34,893 bases of DNA, from assembly GCA_028278675.1 (NCBI GenBank), contig JAQAJJ010000013.1, positions 2,555 to 37,447 of the forward strand, given 5' to 3'. The stretch comes from Candidatus Azophilus lithoversatilis. GTDB taxonomy: Bacteria > Pseudomonadota > Gammaproteobacteria > Pseudomonadales > Azotimanducaceae. Made by a program: the position numbers and the translations under genes. Of the stretch, positions 1-7,626 are shown piece after piece. The notes beneath the pieces are model-generated. The model saw only the letters and a program-made list of their open reading frames with translations, did not search any database and was not told the DNA's origin. How positions within the stretch are numbered: the first letter of the stretch is position 1; each line of letters begins with the position of its first letter.

Positions 1-74
1 TTGCCCCCGAACGGCACGCCGCCGACGCCGAAGGAACAACCGTCCAGCCGCGGGGTCGTCTCCATTTGTTCCAT
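1..74 (-). repeat. Partial ORF / copy A of a 65-bp conserved sequence, cut by the window edge
   Basis: On the minus strand an open frame starts at ATG 74 (or ATG 65) and runs off the left edge. From the second ATG it reads METTPRLDGCSFGVGGVPF and continues GG. A closely similar stretch lies at 30112-30176 on the plus strand (METARRLAGCSFGVSGVPF if the GTG start is read as Met). Most nucleotides match between the copies, and several of the differences are synonymous or conservative. It lies 35 bp downstream of the SDR stop codon. No clear ribosome binding site precedes either ATG. It could be the start of a gene beyond the edge, a short peptide, or a non-coding repeat. I do not recognise the family. 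Confidence 0.35.
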
Positions 75-108
75 GGAAGACCGGCGGCGTGGATGAGCTC
101 GACTGGGT

Positions 109-1002
109 TCACTTCCCGCTGGGTGGTGTGCGCACTGGCGCGTTGACCGGCAAGGGTTGGATGTCCTTGTAGTAGGCATCCAGATCATCCGCCGACCAAG
201 GTGCGTCGCGGAACGCGGCGTGCTGCTCCGCTGGGTGGGACCATAGCCCGGTCTTGCGGCCGTTGAAGGTCAGTATCTGGCCGTTGAAGTGGGCGGCGCC
301 ATCGCTGGCCAGCCATACCAGCCCCGAGGCCACCTCGGCCGGGGTGCCGAAGCCCATGGCCACCGGGTCCGGCGGCGGCTCACCCTGTTGGGCGGCGGCG
401 GCCCGCGCCCGTTCAAAGACCACCTGAGTCATGTCGGTCTGGCCGATCGGCCAGAGGGCGTTGTTGCGGATGTTGAAGCGGCTGAACTCCAGCAACGCGG
501 TGCGCATCAGGCCGATCATGCCCTCCTTGGCGGCGGCGTAGTTGCCTTGGCCAAACCCACCGGACAGGCCGGAGGCGGAGATGACCTGAATGATGTGCCC
601 GCCGCCCGTTTCGCGCATCGCCAGCGCCGCTTGCTGGGTGCAGAGAAAGGCACCGCGCAGATGCACCCTGACGACGGCGTCCCATTCCTCCGCGGTCATC
701 TTGAGCAGGGTTCGGTCGCGCACGATGCCGGCGTTGTTGACCATCACATCGATGCCGCCGAAGCGCTCGACGCAGGTTCGCACCAATGCCTCCGCGACCG
801 CCGGTTCCGCCACGGAGCCGGGAACCGCAGCCACGTTGCCGCCTGCGACGCTAATCACCTCGGCGGTTTTATTGAGCGCCGCCTCGTCGGTGCCGTTAAC
901 GATGACCGCTGCGCCTTCGGCGGCGGAGGCGGCGGCAAAGCCCCGACCCAGACCCCGGGATGAACCGGTGATCACCATGCGTTTTCCGGTCAGGCGCGAC
1001 AT
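109..1002 (-). CDS. Short-chain dehydrogenase/reductase (SDR)
   Basis: NAD(P)-dependent oxidoreductase of the classical SDR family, 297 aa and probably cytosolic. The N-terminal cofactor motif TGSSRGLGRG is at about residues 12-21, followed by VNNAGI, the catalytic Ser region ISASG, and the YAAAK active site. The C-terminal 50 residues beyond the Rossmann core (after GQILTFNG) form an extension rich in W, D and P, of the kind seen in longer, multifunctional-enzyme-2-like SDRs. The ATG lies 3 bp after the stop of the upstream P450, with no strong Shine-Dalgarno sequence, so it is probably translated by coupling in the same operon. A likely role is oxidising a hydroxyl introduced by that P450. 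The substrate is not evident; steroid or acyl-CoA alcohols are guesses. Confidence 0.88.
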   Translation of the reverse strand: MSRLTGKRMVITGSSRGLGRGFAAASAAEGAAVIVNGTDEAALNKTAEVISVAGGNVAAVPGSVAEPAVAEALVRTCVERFGGIDVMVNNAGIVRDRTLLKMTAEEWDAVVRVHLRGAFLCTQQAALAMRETGGGHIIQVISASGLSGGFGQGNYAAAKEGMIGLMRTALLEFSRFNIRNNALWPIGQTDMTQVVFERARAAAAQQGEPPPDPVAMGFGTPAEVASGLVWLASDGAAHFNGQILTFNGRKTGLWSHPAEQHAAFRDAPWSADDLDAYYKDIQPLPVNAPVRTPPSGK

Positions 1003-1005
1003 GGG

Positions 1006-2295
1006 TCAGTATGCCGAAGCGCCGGGCTTGTACGGGGCCCGGTTGCGCACGTCGAAGGCGATGTCGAGCTGCTTGAGGCCGCGCAGAAAACTGCTTGGCA
1101 CATGTTCGAAGGCGTCTCCCGGATCCTTAAGGCGGATGTTTTGCAGACGGTTCAGAACGATGGTGAAGGTGGAGAACATCTCCTGGCGGGCCAGAGCCGC
1201 GCCCGGGCAGTGGTGCGGGCCGGAGCCGAAGGCGAGGTGGGCGCCTGCCCTCCGGCGGGCGATGTCGAAGGTCTCGCCATCCTCGAACACTGCCTCGTCC
1301 CGATTGGCTGAGGCGTAGCCCAGCGCCAAGCTCGCGCCCTTGGGCAGTTGGACGCCGCCGAGTTCGGTGTCTTTGGTAACCACGCGCCACAGGTGAATCA
1401 CCGGCGTCTCGAAACGCAAGGACTCCTCGATGAAATTGCGCTTAAGCTTCGGGTCGTCGCGCATCCGCTCCATGGTGCCGGGGCGCTGCAGCAGCAGCAT
1501 CAGCGCCGAGCCGATGGCGTTGGTGGTGGTTTCGTTGCCGCCGGTGAGCAGTTGGTCGAGCAGGTCCTGCAACTCGTGCATGTCGAGGCCGCGTTCGTCG
1601 CCGCCGGGCTCATCGACCACCACGGCGTGCGCCAAATCGGAAATGATGTCGTCTCGAGGCTCGCGCCGCCGCTCCTCAATGACGCTGGCGAAGAAGCGCT
1701 GCGCCTGGACCACCAACTTGGCGCACTTGAGGGCCTCATCGCCATCGACGAAGCCGCCACCGGGCGCCAGCATGGCGTCGGACCATTCTTTGAGCTGCCA
1801 GATCTTGTCCCTCGGCACACCGAGTTGGTCGGCGATGACCGTGCAGGGCAGGGGGATGGCAAAGTCCCGGACGAAGTCGCATTCCCCGTGGTCAATGAAG
1901 GCATCGATGAGGTCATTGACCACCGTCTCCACGTAGGGCGTCATGGCGCGTATGCGCTTGACGGTGAAGGCGTGGTTGATGAGCTTGCGGTATTTGGAAT
2001 GCACCGGCGGGTCGGTGCGCTGCAGGGTGGAGACCCGTGCCCAGCCGTGCTCGGTGCGGTAGCTTTCGGCGATGTCGCGGCTCGTTCCCCGCTGGACGCC
2101 GAACTCGTAGATGTTGTTGGAGAACAGCTCCGGGTGCTTCTTGACGTAGCGCACGTCCTCATAGCGGGAGACATACCAAGCGTCCAATTCCGCCATGAAA
2201 TAGACCGGGGCCTCGTGCCGGATGGCTTGGAAATAGGGGAACGGGCATTCCCGTGTGCGATCCTCCATCAGGTTGTAGCTGGCCAGTTGCTTCAT
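1006..2295 (-). CDS. Cytochrome P450 monooxygenase
   Basis: Bacterial soluble class I P450, 429 aa, which inserts one oxygen atom using electrons from a ferredoxin partner. All hallmarks are visible: I-helix oxygen-activation motif GGNETTT, K-helix ExxR in EESLRFETP, and heme loop FGSGPHHCPGAALAR with the iron ligand at Cys363. The start at 2295 is preferred because GGAGG at 2304-2308 sits 8 bp upstream; an in-frame TTG at 2310 overlaps that site. A sigma70-like promoter lies at 2364-2391. The SDR follows after 3 bp, suggesting hydroxylation followed by oxidation of the same substrate. Family-level identity is firm, subfamily and substrate are unknown. Confidence 0.95.
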   Translation of the reverse strand: MKQLASYNLMEDRTRECPFPYFQAIRHEAPVYFMAELDAWYVSRYEDVRYVKKHPELFSNNIYEFGVQRGTSRDIAESYRTEHGWARVSTLQRTDPPVHSKYRKLINHAFTVKRIRAMTPYVETVVNDLIDAFIDHGECDFVRDFAIPLPCTVIADQLGVPRDKIWQLKEWSDAMLAPGGGFVDGDEALKCAKLVVQAQRFFASVIEERRREPRDDIISDLAHAVVVDEPGGDERGLDMHELQDLLDQLLTGGNETTTNAIGSALMLLLQRPGTMERMRDDPKLKRNFIEESLRFETPVIHLWRVVTKDTELGGVQLPKGASLALGYASANRDEAVFEDGETFDIARRRAGAHLAFGSGPHHCPGAALARQEMFSTFTIVLNRLQNIRLKDPGDAFEHVPSSFLRGLKQLDIAFDVRNRAPYKPGASAY

Positions 2296-2363
2296 GTGGC
2301 GAACCTCCAATCGGGCGGCGGGAAATACGGCGGAAATAGCGCGGCAAAAAGGAATTAGCGTTC

Positions 2364-2391
2364 AATATAGTGTAAAAGGCGCATCTGTCAC
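2364..2391 (-). promoter_or_regulatory. Putative sigma70 promoter of the P450-SDR operon
   Basis: Minus-strand GTGACA (2391-2386) and TATATT (2369-2364) are separated by 16 bp. Each differs from the -35 and -10 consensus by one base. The start would be near 2357, leaving a leader of about 60 nt before the P450 ATG. The prediction rests on sequence match only. Confidence 0.5.
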
Positions 2392-2398
2392 AGTAGTT

Positions 2399-2441
2399 GC
2401 GCTTCGCCTGCGGCGAAGCGTTCGAGTTGCTGCGCAACTCG
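2399..2441. repeat. Two adjacent perfect hairpins in a divergent promoter region
   Basis: Stem 1 is CGCTTCGCC / GGCGAAGCG (2400-2420) and stem 2 is CGAGTTGC / GCAACTCG (2423-2441), each with loop TGC. They lie just upstream of the P450 promoter, between divergent genes. Stem 2 and its flank (GAGTTGCTGC, GCAACTCGGCG) recur upstream of sufB at 27362-27386. They could be a REP-like palindromic pair, a protein-binding site, or an RNA element of the plus-strand transcript. Confidence 0.6.
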
Positions 2442-2500
2442 GCGTGACTTCGGACGCTTCGAGACGTTTCGGAGCCAACACAATGGTTGGGGGAGAAATG

Positions 2501-3247
2501 ATGGATGCATTTCGACTGGATGGCCAGGTGGCCGTGGTCACCGGGGCCGGCAAGGGCATTGGCCGGGGCATTGCCCTGTGTTTGGCTGAGGCGGGTGCCG
2601 ATGTGGTCGTCAGCGCCCGAACGCGAGCCGATCTCGAGCAGGTGGCGGACGCCATTCGGGCCAAGGGGCGACGGGCAGCAGTGGTTCCGGCCGACGTCAC
2701 CGAAGGCGAACAGTTGGAGCCGCTCATCGCCGCTGCCGAGGAATTGGGGTCCCTAGGCATTTGGGTCAACAACGCCGGCGGGCTGCCTGATGCCACGCCG
2801 CGCTATCTCTCCCGCACCCCGGAGGATCGCTGGGATGCGCAGATCGACCTGAATCTCAAAGCCGTCTGGATGGGTGCAGTGCGGGCAGCTGCGGCCATGG
2901 AGTCGGGCAGCATCATCAACATTTCGTCCCGAGCCGCCATGGGGCCGCAACTCAAGAACGGCCCCTACGGCGCTTCCAAGGCCGCAGTGAACAGCCTTAC
3001 CCAGACCTTGGCGGCGGAGTTGGCCCCCCACATCCGCGTCAACGCGGTCGCGCCGGGTCCGATCCCGACCGAGAACTTCAATCAATCCACCAACTTTCCC
3101 GAGGGCAAGCCGATTGAGAAGCTCATCGGCGTCCCCTTGGGCCGCCTCGGTGCCCCGCAGGACATCGGTCACGCCGTCGTTTTCATGGCCTCACCGGCCG
3201 CAAGCTGGGTCACTGGCCAATGCCTCTACGTCACGGGCGGCCTCTAA
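2501..3247 (+). CDS. Short-chain dehydrogenase/reductase (SDR)
   Basis: Classical SDR of 248 aa. Motifs in order: cofactor loop TGAGKGIGRG, VNNAGG, catalytic Ser in NISSRAAMG, and YGASK. The PGPIPTE segment after the active site and the C-terminal VTGG are typical of FabG-like enzymes. The ATG at 2501 is preferred: GGAG at 2492-2495 is 5 bp upstream, and the product then begins MDAFRLDGQVAVVTG, matching the start of the SDR at 13674-14450, which is evidently a paralog. In-frame ATGs at 2498 and 2483 are alternatives. It is divergent from the P450 operon and is followed 31 bp later by djlA. Substrate unknown. Confidence 0.9.
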   Translation: MDAFRLDGQVAVVTGAGKGIGRGIALCLAEAGADVVVSARTRADLEQVADAIRAKGRRAAVVPADVTEGEQLEPLIAAAEELGSLGIWVNNAGGLPDATPRYLSRTPEDRWDAQIDLNLKAVWMGAVRAAAAMESGSIINISSRAAMGPQLKNGPYGASKAAVNSLTQTLAAELAPHIRVNAVAPGPIPTENFNQSTNFPEGKPIEKLIGVPLGRLGAPQDIGHAVVFMASPAASWVTGQCLYVTGGL

Positions 3248-3278
3248 GTCCTTTGCTGCGGAGGGTTTGAGAACCCCA

Positions 3279-4088
3279 ATGGGCATTAGCGGCAAGGTAG
3301 TCGGGGGCATTCTCGGCTTTGTGGTTGGCGGGCCGATCGGCGCGCTGATCGGCTTGGTCATTGGCCATCTGGTGGATTCAAACGGGTTTGTCGGCGGTGG
3401 CCGCAGGTTCAGCCGTGCTCGGGATCACACCACCTTTTTCAACACGACCTTTGCGGTCATGGGGCACCTGTGCAAGGCCGATGGCCGGGTGTCGGCGGAG
3501 GAGATTCGCACCGCCGAGCTAGTGATGGACCAACTGCGTCTCAGCGAGGCGCGCCGGACCGAGGCCCGATCCATGTTCCGGATCGGAAAGGCGCCGGACT
3601 TCGATCTTGCCGAAGCGCTGGACGCTTTCCAAGCGGCCTATGGGCGAGCGGCCCAATTGAAGTTTGTGTTTCTGCAGATCCAGATGTCGGCGGCTTGGGC
3701 GGACGGGGAGGTCGGCGCCGCAGAGCGCAGCGTGCTGCACGAGATTGCCCGGCGGCTGCGTATACCGGAGGTCGCGTTTCGACAGGTCGAAGCGCTGGTG
3801 GCAGGGATGGCGGGACGTGCGCGCCGAAGCGGCGGCGGGCACGGGCAGCCGGCGAGTGAGGCCGACATTGACAGCGCCTACCGAGCCCTCGGCGTCTTAC
3901 CCGAGGACAGCGATACCCACATCAAACGCGCCTACCGGCGCCTGATCAGCCAGCACCATCCGGACAAGCTGATCTCCAAGGGACTGCCGGAAGACATGAT
4001 GCGGGCGGCAACGGAGCGCACCGCCGAGATCAAGGCATCATACGACCTGATCATGTCGCGCCGAACGGCCGGCCGGGCTAGTGGCTAA
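3279..4088 (+). CDS. djlA: DjlA-like membrane-anchored DnaJ co-chaperone
   Basis: A 269-aa protein with the DjlA architecture: an N-terminal Gly-rich membrane segment (about residues 6-30, reading KVVGGILGFVVGGPIGALIG and onward), a central TerB-like helical domain (about 45-175), a Gly/Ser linker, and a C-terminal J domain (about 190-262) with the HPD motif at residues 227-229. DjlA proteins stimulate the ATPase of DnaK at the inner membrane. ATG 3279 is chosen because it places the membrane segment at the N terminus as in the family; GGAGGG at 3260-3265 is 13 bp upstream, which is rather far. The placement behind an SDR looks like neighbour chance or simple co-transcription, not shared function. 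Confidence 0.9.
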   Translation: MGISGKVVGGILGFVVGGPIGALIGLVIGHLVDSNGFVGGGRRFSRARDHTTFFNTTFAVMGHLCKADGRVSAEEIRTAELVMDQLRLSEARRTEARSMFRIGKAPDFDLAEALDAFQAAYGRAAQLKFVFLQIQMSAAWADGEVGAAERSVLHEIARRLRIPEVAFRQVEALVAGMAGRARRSGGGHGQPASEADIDSAYRALGVLPEDSDTHIKRAYRRLISQHHPDKLISKGLPEDMMRAATERTAEIKASYDLIMSRRTAGRASG

Positions 4089-4215
4089 GCCGAAGTTCAA
4101 CGGGTCTTTTGGGGCTCGGAATGTCGGCCCGCTTGAGTGATGGATGAGCCCTCAACGCGCCGGCCGTCCACTTGCGACATTGCCATTCGGAGTTGTAGGG
4201 TGATTTTTGCGCGAT

Positions 4216-4258
4216 AATCCTTGAAAATCAGAAGTCGAATGATCTATTTTCAAGGATT
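4216..4258. promoter_or_regulatory. Perfect 13-bp inverted repeat upstream of the AAA/DUF4143 gene
   Basis: AATCCTTGAAAAT (4216-4228) and ATTTTCAAGGATT (4246-4258) are exact reverse complements around a 17-nt spacer. The left arm overlaps a -10-like GATAAT (4213-4218). The right arm contains AAGGA (4252-4256), the likely ribosome binding site 8 bp before GTG 4265. It may be an operator for autoregulation or a hairpin hiding the ribosome binding site. No downstream T-run suggests a terminator. Confidence 0.6.
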
Positions 4259-4264
4259 GAGGCC

Positions 4265-5422
4265 GTGTTGATTGATCGTCCTGACCCGCGCGCTCGCATT
4301 GGGGACTCGTTCGCCGTGCATCCCATTGTCACCCTAGCCGGCCCGCGCCAGTGTGGCAAAACGACGCTGGCACGTTCCATCGCCGAGGCGACGCCGGGCA
4401 GCACGTACTTTGACTTGGAGGCGGCGGTCGATGGCAGGCAGCTTGAAACGCCCGAACTGACTCTTGGACGGCTTAAGGGCTTGGTCGTCATTGATGAGGT
4501 GCAGCGGTCGCCAACGTTGTTTGAGGCGCTTCGCGTCCTCGTGGACCGGACGGACTATCCAGCCCGATTCCTGTTGCTGGGCAGTGCGTCGCCGACACTG
4601 GTTCGAGGCGCATCGGAATCACTGGCAGGCCGCACCGGGCTCGTTGACCTGTCGGGGTTCGATGTCGGGGAAGTTGGCGCGAAGGCGTGGCGTACGCTCT
4701 GGCTGCGCGGCGGGTTTCCGCGCTCCTACCTTGCGCCAAACGTGGACCAATCCCTGCTTTGGCGGGCCAACTTCGCCCGCACCTTCCTTGAACGCGACAT
4801 TCCGCAACTCGGCATCCGCATCCCGGTGGAAACGTTGCGGCGATTCTGGACGATGATTGCCCACTTCCACGGCCAAGTTTGGAATGCGGCGGAATTTGCC
4901 CGCGCCTTGGGTTCGAGCCAAGCCGCCGCCCGCAACTATCTCGACATACTTGCCGGGGCGTTCATGGTGCGTGTGCTGCCGCCGTGGTTCGAGAATCTCA
5001 AGAAGCGCCAAGTTAGTGCGCCAAAGATCTATGTGCGGGATTCCGGGCTGCTGCACACCTTGCTCGATATTGGCGCGGAGCGACAACTGGCTGGCCATCC
5101 CAAGGCAGGCGCTTCATTTGAAGGATTTGCCGTAGAGCAGCTGTTGACCCTGACGGGGGTGCGCGATGCCTACTTTTGGGCGACGCACGGGGGCGCGGAA
5201 CTTGATCTGCTCATTGTGCGTTCGGGCAAGCGCTACGGCTTTGAGTGCAAGCTGGCCGACGCGCCGGGCACAACCCGGTCGATGCGGGTTGCGCTTGATG
5301 ACCTAGGGTTGGACCACCTGTGGATTCTGTATCCTGGCGATGAAGCCTATGCGCTCGATACGCGTATTTCGGTGCATCCCGCCGACCGCATTCCCGAATT
5401 GGCCGGACAAATCGCCAGTTGA
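4265..5422 (+). CDS. AAA_14 / DUF4143 family ATPase
   Basis: A 385-aa protein of the widespread AAA_14-DUF4143 family. Walker A is GPRQCGKTT (26-34), Walker B is VVIDE (74-78), and a sensor-like LLLGSASPTL follows. The DUF4143 half begins around LWLRGGFPRSYLAPN and ends in a restriction-endonuclease-like fold segment with ELDLLI...KRYGFECK, resembling the D-ExK arrangement of PD-(D/E)XK nucleases. Length is usual for the family. The start is GTG 4265 with AAGGA 8 bp upstream, inside an inverted repeat. Members are scattered, often stand alone or near mobile genes, and their physiological role is not settled; defence or toxin-antitoxin-like roles have been proposed. It appears intact and monocistronic. 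Confidence 0.88.
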   Translation: MLIDRPDPRARIGDSFAVHPIVTLAGPRQCGKTTLARSIAEATPGSTYFDLEAAVDGRQLETPELTLGRLKGLVVIDEVQRSPTLFEALRVLVDRTDYPARFLLLGSASPTLVRGASESLAGRTGLVDLSGFDVGEVGAKAWRTLWLRGGFPRSYLAPNVDQSLLWRANFARTFLERDIPQLGIRIPVETLRRFWTMIAHFHGQVWNAAEFARALGSSQAAARNYLDILAGAFMVRVLPPWFENLKKRQVSAPKIYVRDSGLLHTLLDIGAERQLAGHPKAGASFEGFAVEQLLTLTGVRDAYFWATHGGAELDLLIVRSGKRYGFECKLADAPGTTRSMRVALDDLGLDHLWILYPGDEAYALDTRISVHPADRIPELAGQIAS

Positions 5423-5498
5423 CGTTGTATGCTGAAGTGGATTGCAGCCCGACTCAGGGCATGTGCAGCCCATGCGGAAAAGCACAAAGGGAGAACCC

Positions 5499-5858
5499 AT
5501 GATCGTTGTTGCCGCCATGATCGACTTTGCCACCCAAGCCGACCGCGACCAGGCGGTGCTGGAAACAGGGCCAGTGCAAAAGGCCACTCGGGACGAAGAA
5601 CCGGGCTGCCAAGCCTACTGCTTTGCCGCGGACCCTTGCGCACCGACCCGCATCCAAGTCTATGAACTTTGGGACGACGGCCCGACGCTGGCGGCGCACT
5701 TCAAGCACCGGAACTATGAGGACATGAAGACGGTGCTGGGCAAGTACGGCATCGTCAACAACTGGAACCGGATGTACCGGGTCACCGATGATGAGCCGGT
5801 TTACGACGCCGCAGGGCAGCCTCGCGAAGCCGACGCCTTCTTTGGCGGGAAGGGTTGA
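5499..5858 (+). CDS. ABM-domain (antibiotic biosynthesis monooxygenase-like) small protein
   Basis: A 119-aa protein with the dimeric alpha/beta-barrel features of ABM-like proteins: MIVVAAMIDFATQADRDQ as first strand and helix, a central EEPGCQAY strand, VYELWDDGPTLAAHFKHRNY, and a C-terminal tail. Such proteins range from quinone-forming monooxygenases to stress or isomerase-like proteins, so the exact reaction is unclear. The ATG at 5499 has AGGGAG (5488-5493) 5 bp upstream; the frame is open further 5' but without a better start. Its stop TGA overlaps a TTG (TTGA, 5855-5858) that could start the amidohydrolase, so the two are probably co-transcribed and act on related aromatic or cyclic substrates. 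Confidence 0.82.
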   Translation: MIVVAAMIDFATQADRDQAVLETGPVQKATRDEEPGCQAYCFAADPCAPTRIQVYELWDDGPTLAAHFKHRNYEDMKTVLGKYGIVNNWNRMYRVTDDEPVYDAAGQPREADAFFGGKG

Positions 5859-5908
5859 GGAAGCGCGATGGGCAAGGCGCGGAGACCGTGAGCGCCATAG
5901 AGCGCCCC

Positions 5909-6937
5909 ATGGGAGTGCCAGAGGGGAAGGGAGTTTGGCGTCAGCCAAACTCCAACGAACCGAAGGTCCGCGTAATTGATCTGCACGCCCACATCGTGCT
6001 CGAGGAGGGCTTTGGCGTGGCGGGTCACTACGGCCCGGTACTGGGCGTGGACGACGACGGCGTGTCGTTCTTCCGCATCGGTGCCTACCGGATGAAGCCC
6101 ATGGCTTACCGGGGCACGGTGTTCATGGACGTGGGCAGGCGTTTGGCGCTGATGGAGAAGCTGGGCATCGACCTGCAACTGCTGTCGCCCAATCCGCTGA
6201 CCATGTTCCATGGCATTGAAGCGGACATCGCCGAGCGATTTTGCCGCGTCCACAACGACGCCATGGCCGAGGTGGTGGCGAAGCATCCGCATCGACTGCT
6301 CGGCGCTGCGGCGCTGCCCATGCAGGATCCACAAGCCGCATGCCGGGAGTTGGAGCGGGCGGTGCGGGACTTGGGTCTGACGGCCGCCCACACGGGCACC
6401 GACTATCCCTTTCCACTTTACGATTCCTGCTTGGATGACTTCTACCGTACCCTAGTTGCTTTGAACGTCCCTTTGTTCCTGCACCCCGCTTCAACCGACG
6501 GCGCCAATCCGCCTGCCGACGAGCGTCTGAACCACTTCGACTTGGGCTTGATTGTTGGCTACGCCTATGACGAATCCGTGGCCGTGGCGAACCTGATCTT
6601 CGGCGGTGTGCTGGAACGGCATCCCGAGGTGGACATCTGCATCTCCCACGGCGGCGGCGCTCTGCCCTTCCTGATGGGGCGCTACGAAGGCATGGCGCGG
6701 CTCCGGGCCTGGGCGCCCGAATCGGTGCGTGAACACGGTTTTCGCCACGAAGCGCGCAAGCTCTGGTACGACGCCCACGTGGAAGGCGAGGCGGCGCGCA
6801 ATCTGCTGGTCGAGGCGGTCGGCCGGGGACGGTTGGTGTTCGGCACCAACTTCGGCGGCTGGGATACGCCGAGCTGTCCGGCGACGGATTTCGACGCTTC
6901 ATTGACGCCGAATGCGGAAAAATTGATGCGACTTTGA
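5909..6937 (+). CDS. Amidohydrolase_2 family metal-dependent hydrolase/decarboxylase
   Basis: TIM-barrel amidohydrolase of the ACMSD / 2,3-dihydroxybenzoate decarboxylase-like branch, about 342 aa. Visible motifs: metal ligands in VIDLHAHIV near the N terminus, LFLHPAS, CISHGGGALPFLMGR, and the terminal strand VFGTNFGGWD, whose Asp matches the conserved catalytic aspartate. Family members cleave C-C or C-N bonds, often decarboxylating ring-cleavage products or hydroxybenzoates. The start is uncertain: the frame opens at TTG 5855 (in a TTGA overlap with the ABM gene), and GTG 5888 or ATG 5909 are alternatives; ATG 5909 gives the more usual short lead before the HxH motif. It probably acts in a catabolic step with the ABM protein. 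Confidence 0.88.
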   Translation: MGVPEGKGVWRQPNSNEPKVRVIDLHAHIVLEEGFGVAGHYGPVLGVDDDGVSFFRIGAYRMKPMAYRGTVFMDVGRRLALMEKLGIDLQLLSPNPLTMFHGIEADIAERFCRVHNDAMAEVVAKHPHRLLGAAALPMQDPQAACRELERAVRDLGLTAAHTGTDYPFPLYDSCLDDFYRTLVALNVPLFLHPASTDGANPPADERLNHFDLGLIVGYAYDESVAVANLIFGGVLERHPEVDICISHGGGALPFLMGRYEGMARLRAWAPESVREHGFRHEARKLWYDAHVEGEAARNLLVEAVGRGRLVFGTNFGGWDTPSCPATDFDASLTPNAEKLMRL

Positions 6938-7059
6938 GGGGCGTCTTAAGACGGGCACACAGAGGCGAGGGAGATTCGACAAGGAGAGGCTTGGGCAGGA
7001 AGGTCTCAGCCGATGGATAGCTTCGAACGAAGGTCGGCTCGAGGGCAAGATGCCCATAA

Positions 7060-7585
7060 GCGTTAACTTGTTTCAGGCGTCCGGGAAGCGGCTGGACAGT
7101 CGGGGCATGCGCGGCCGGGGCGGCTCCGCCAGCGCCTCGGAGATGGCGTTCCAGTCGGCGAGGGACGACCTAGGTTCGATGGCGCAGGCGAGGTGGTTGA
7201 GGACGAAGCGCAAGTCCCGCCAGGCGCTATGGGGCCGGCCCAGCGTCGAGACGGCCCCCAGCAGGTCGAAGGGCTCCCCCTCCGGCCCGTGCAGCGGCAG
7301 CGACCCGGCGTTCACCCGAACCGTCACCCGGCCCCCGGCCAACGCCACGTGGCCAAGGCCCCGCGCCGACGAGTGGCCTCGGTCCGCCAGCACGTGGTCG
7401 CCCTCGCGGATCGGGAAATGGCCGAACGCCTCGCACGTGCTCGGCCCTTCGCCCCCGTCAGCTTGAGGAAGTCGCAGCGCAGCGACGGCAGGCTGACGCT
7501 TTAGTGGATGTGCCACAGCGAACCCGTCCGCCCCGGCTCGCTGACCGTCGTCGCGTCAAAGGCGCGAACCTCGAAGCCATTCCTC
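7060..7585 (-). pseudogene. Decayed IS4-family transposase (DDE_Tnp_1)
   Basis: Minus-strand reading gives recognisable IS4-family blocks in broken frames: VRAFDATTVSEPGRTGSLWHIH, then a TAA (near 7503) where the family has Tyr, SLPSLRCDFLKLTGAKG, a frameshift, then HVLADRGHSSARGLGHVA, VRVNAGSLPLHG and FDLLGAV. The catalytic-core middle after FDLL is missing and jumps to a C-terminal-like tail ending PRLSSRFPDA. The N terminus is absent upstream of about 7585. So one stop, one frameshift and at least one internal deletion disable it. The sequence past the stop (GTTAACGCTTATGGGCAT, about 7063-7046) may be the old element end. The stretch 6938-7059 holds nothing I can assign. Confidence 0.7.
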
Positions 7586-7626
7586 TTCTTGAATCACCGA
7601 GTTTCGGTGGAATGGTTGGGGTCGTT

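Noticed and set aside
1348-2358. Long plus-strand frame opposite the first P450
   Set aside because: Antisense shadow caused by GC-rich codons; the minus strand encodes a P450 with all motifs.
6951-6966. Isolated GGGCACACAG, similar to the array core
   Set aside because: Single degenerate copy without neighbouring units.
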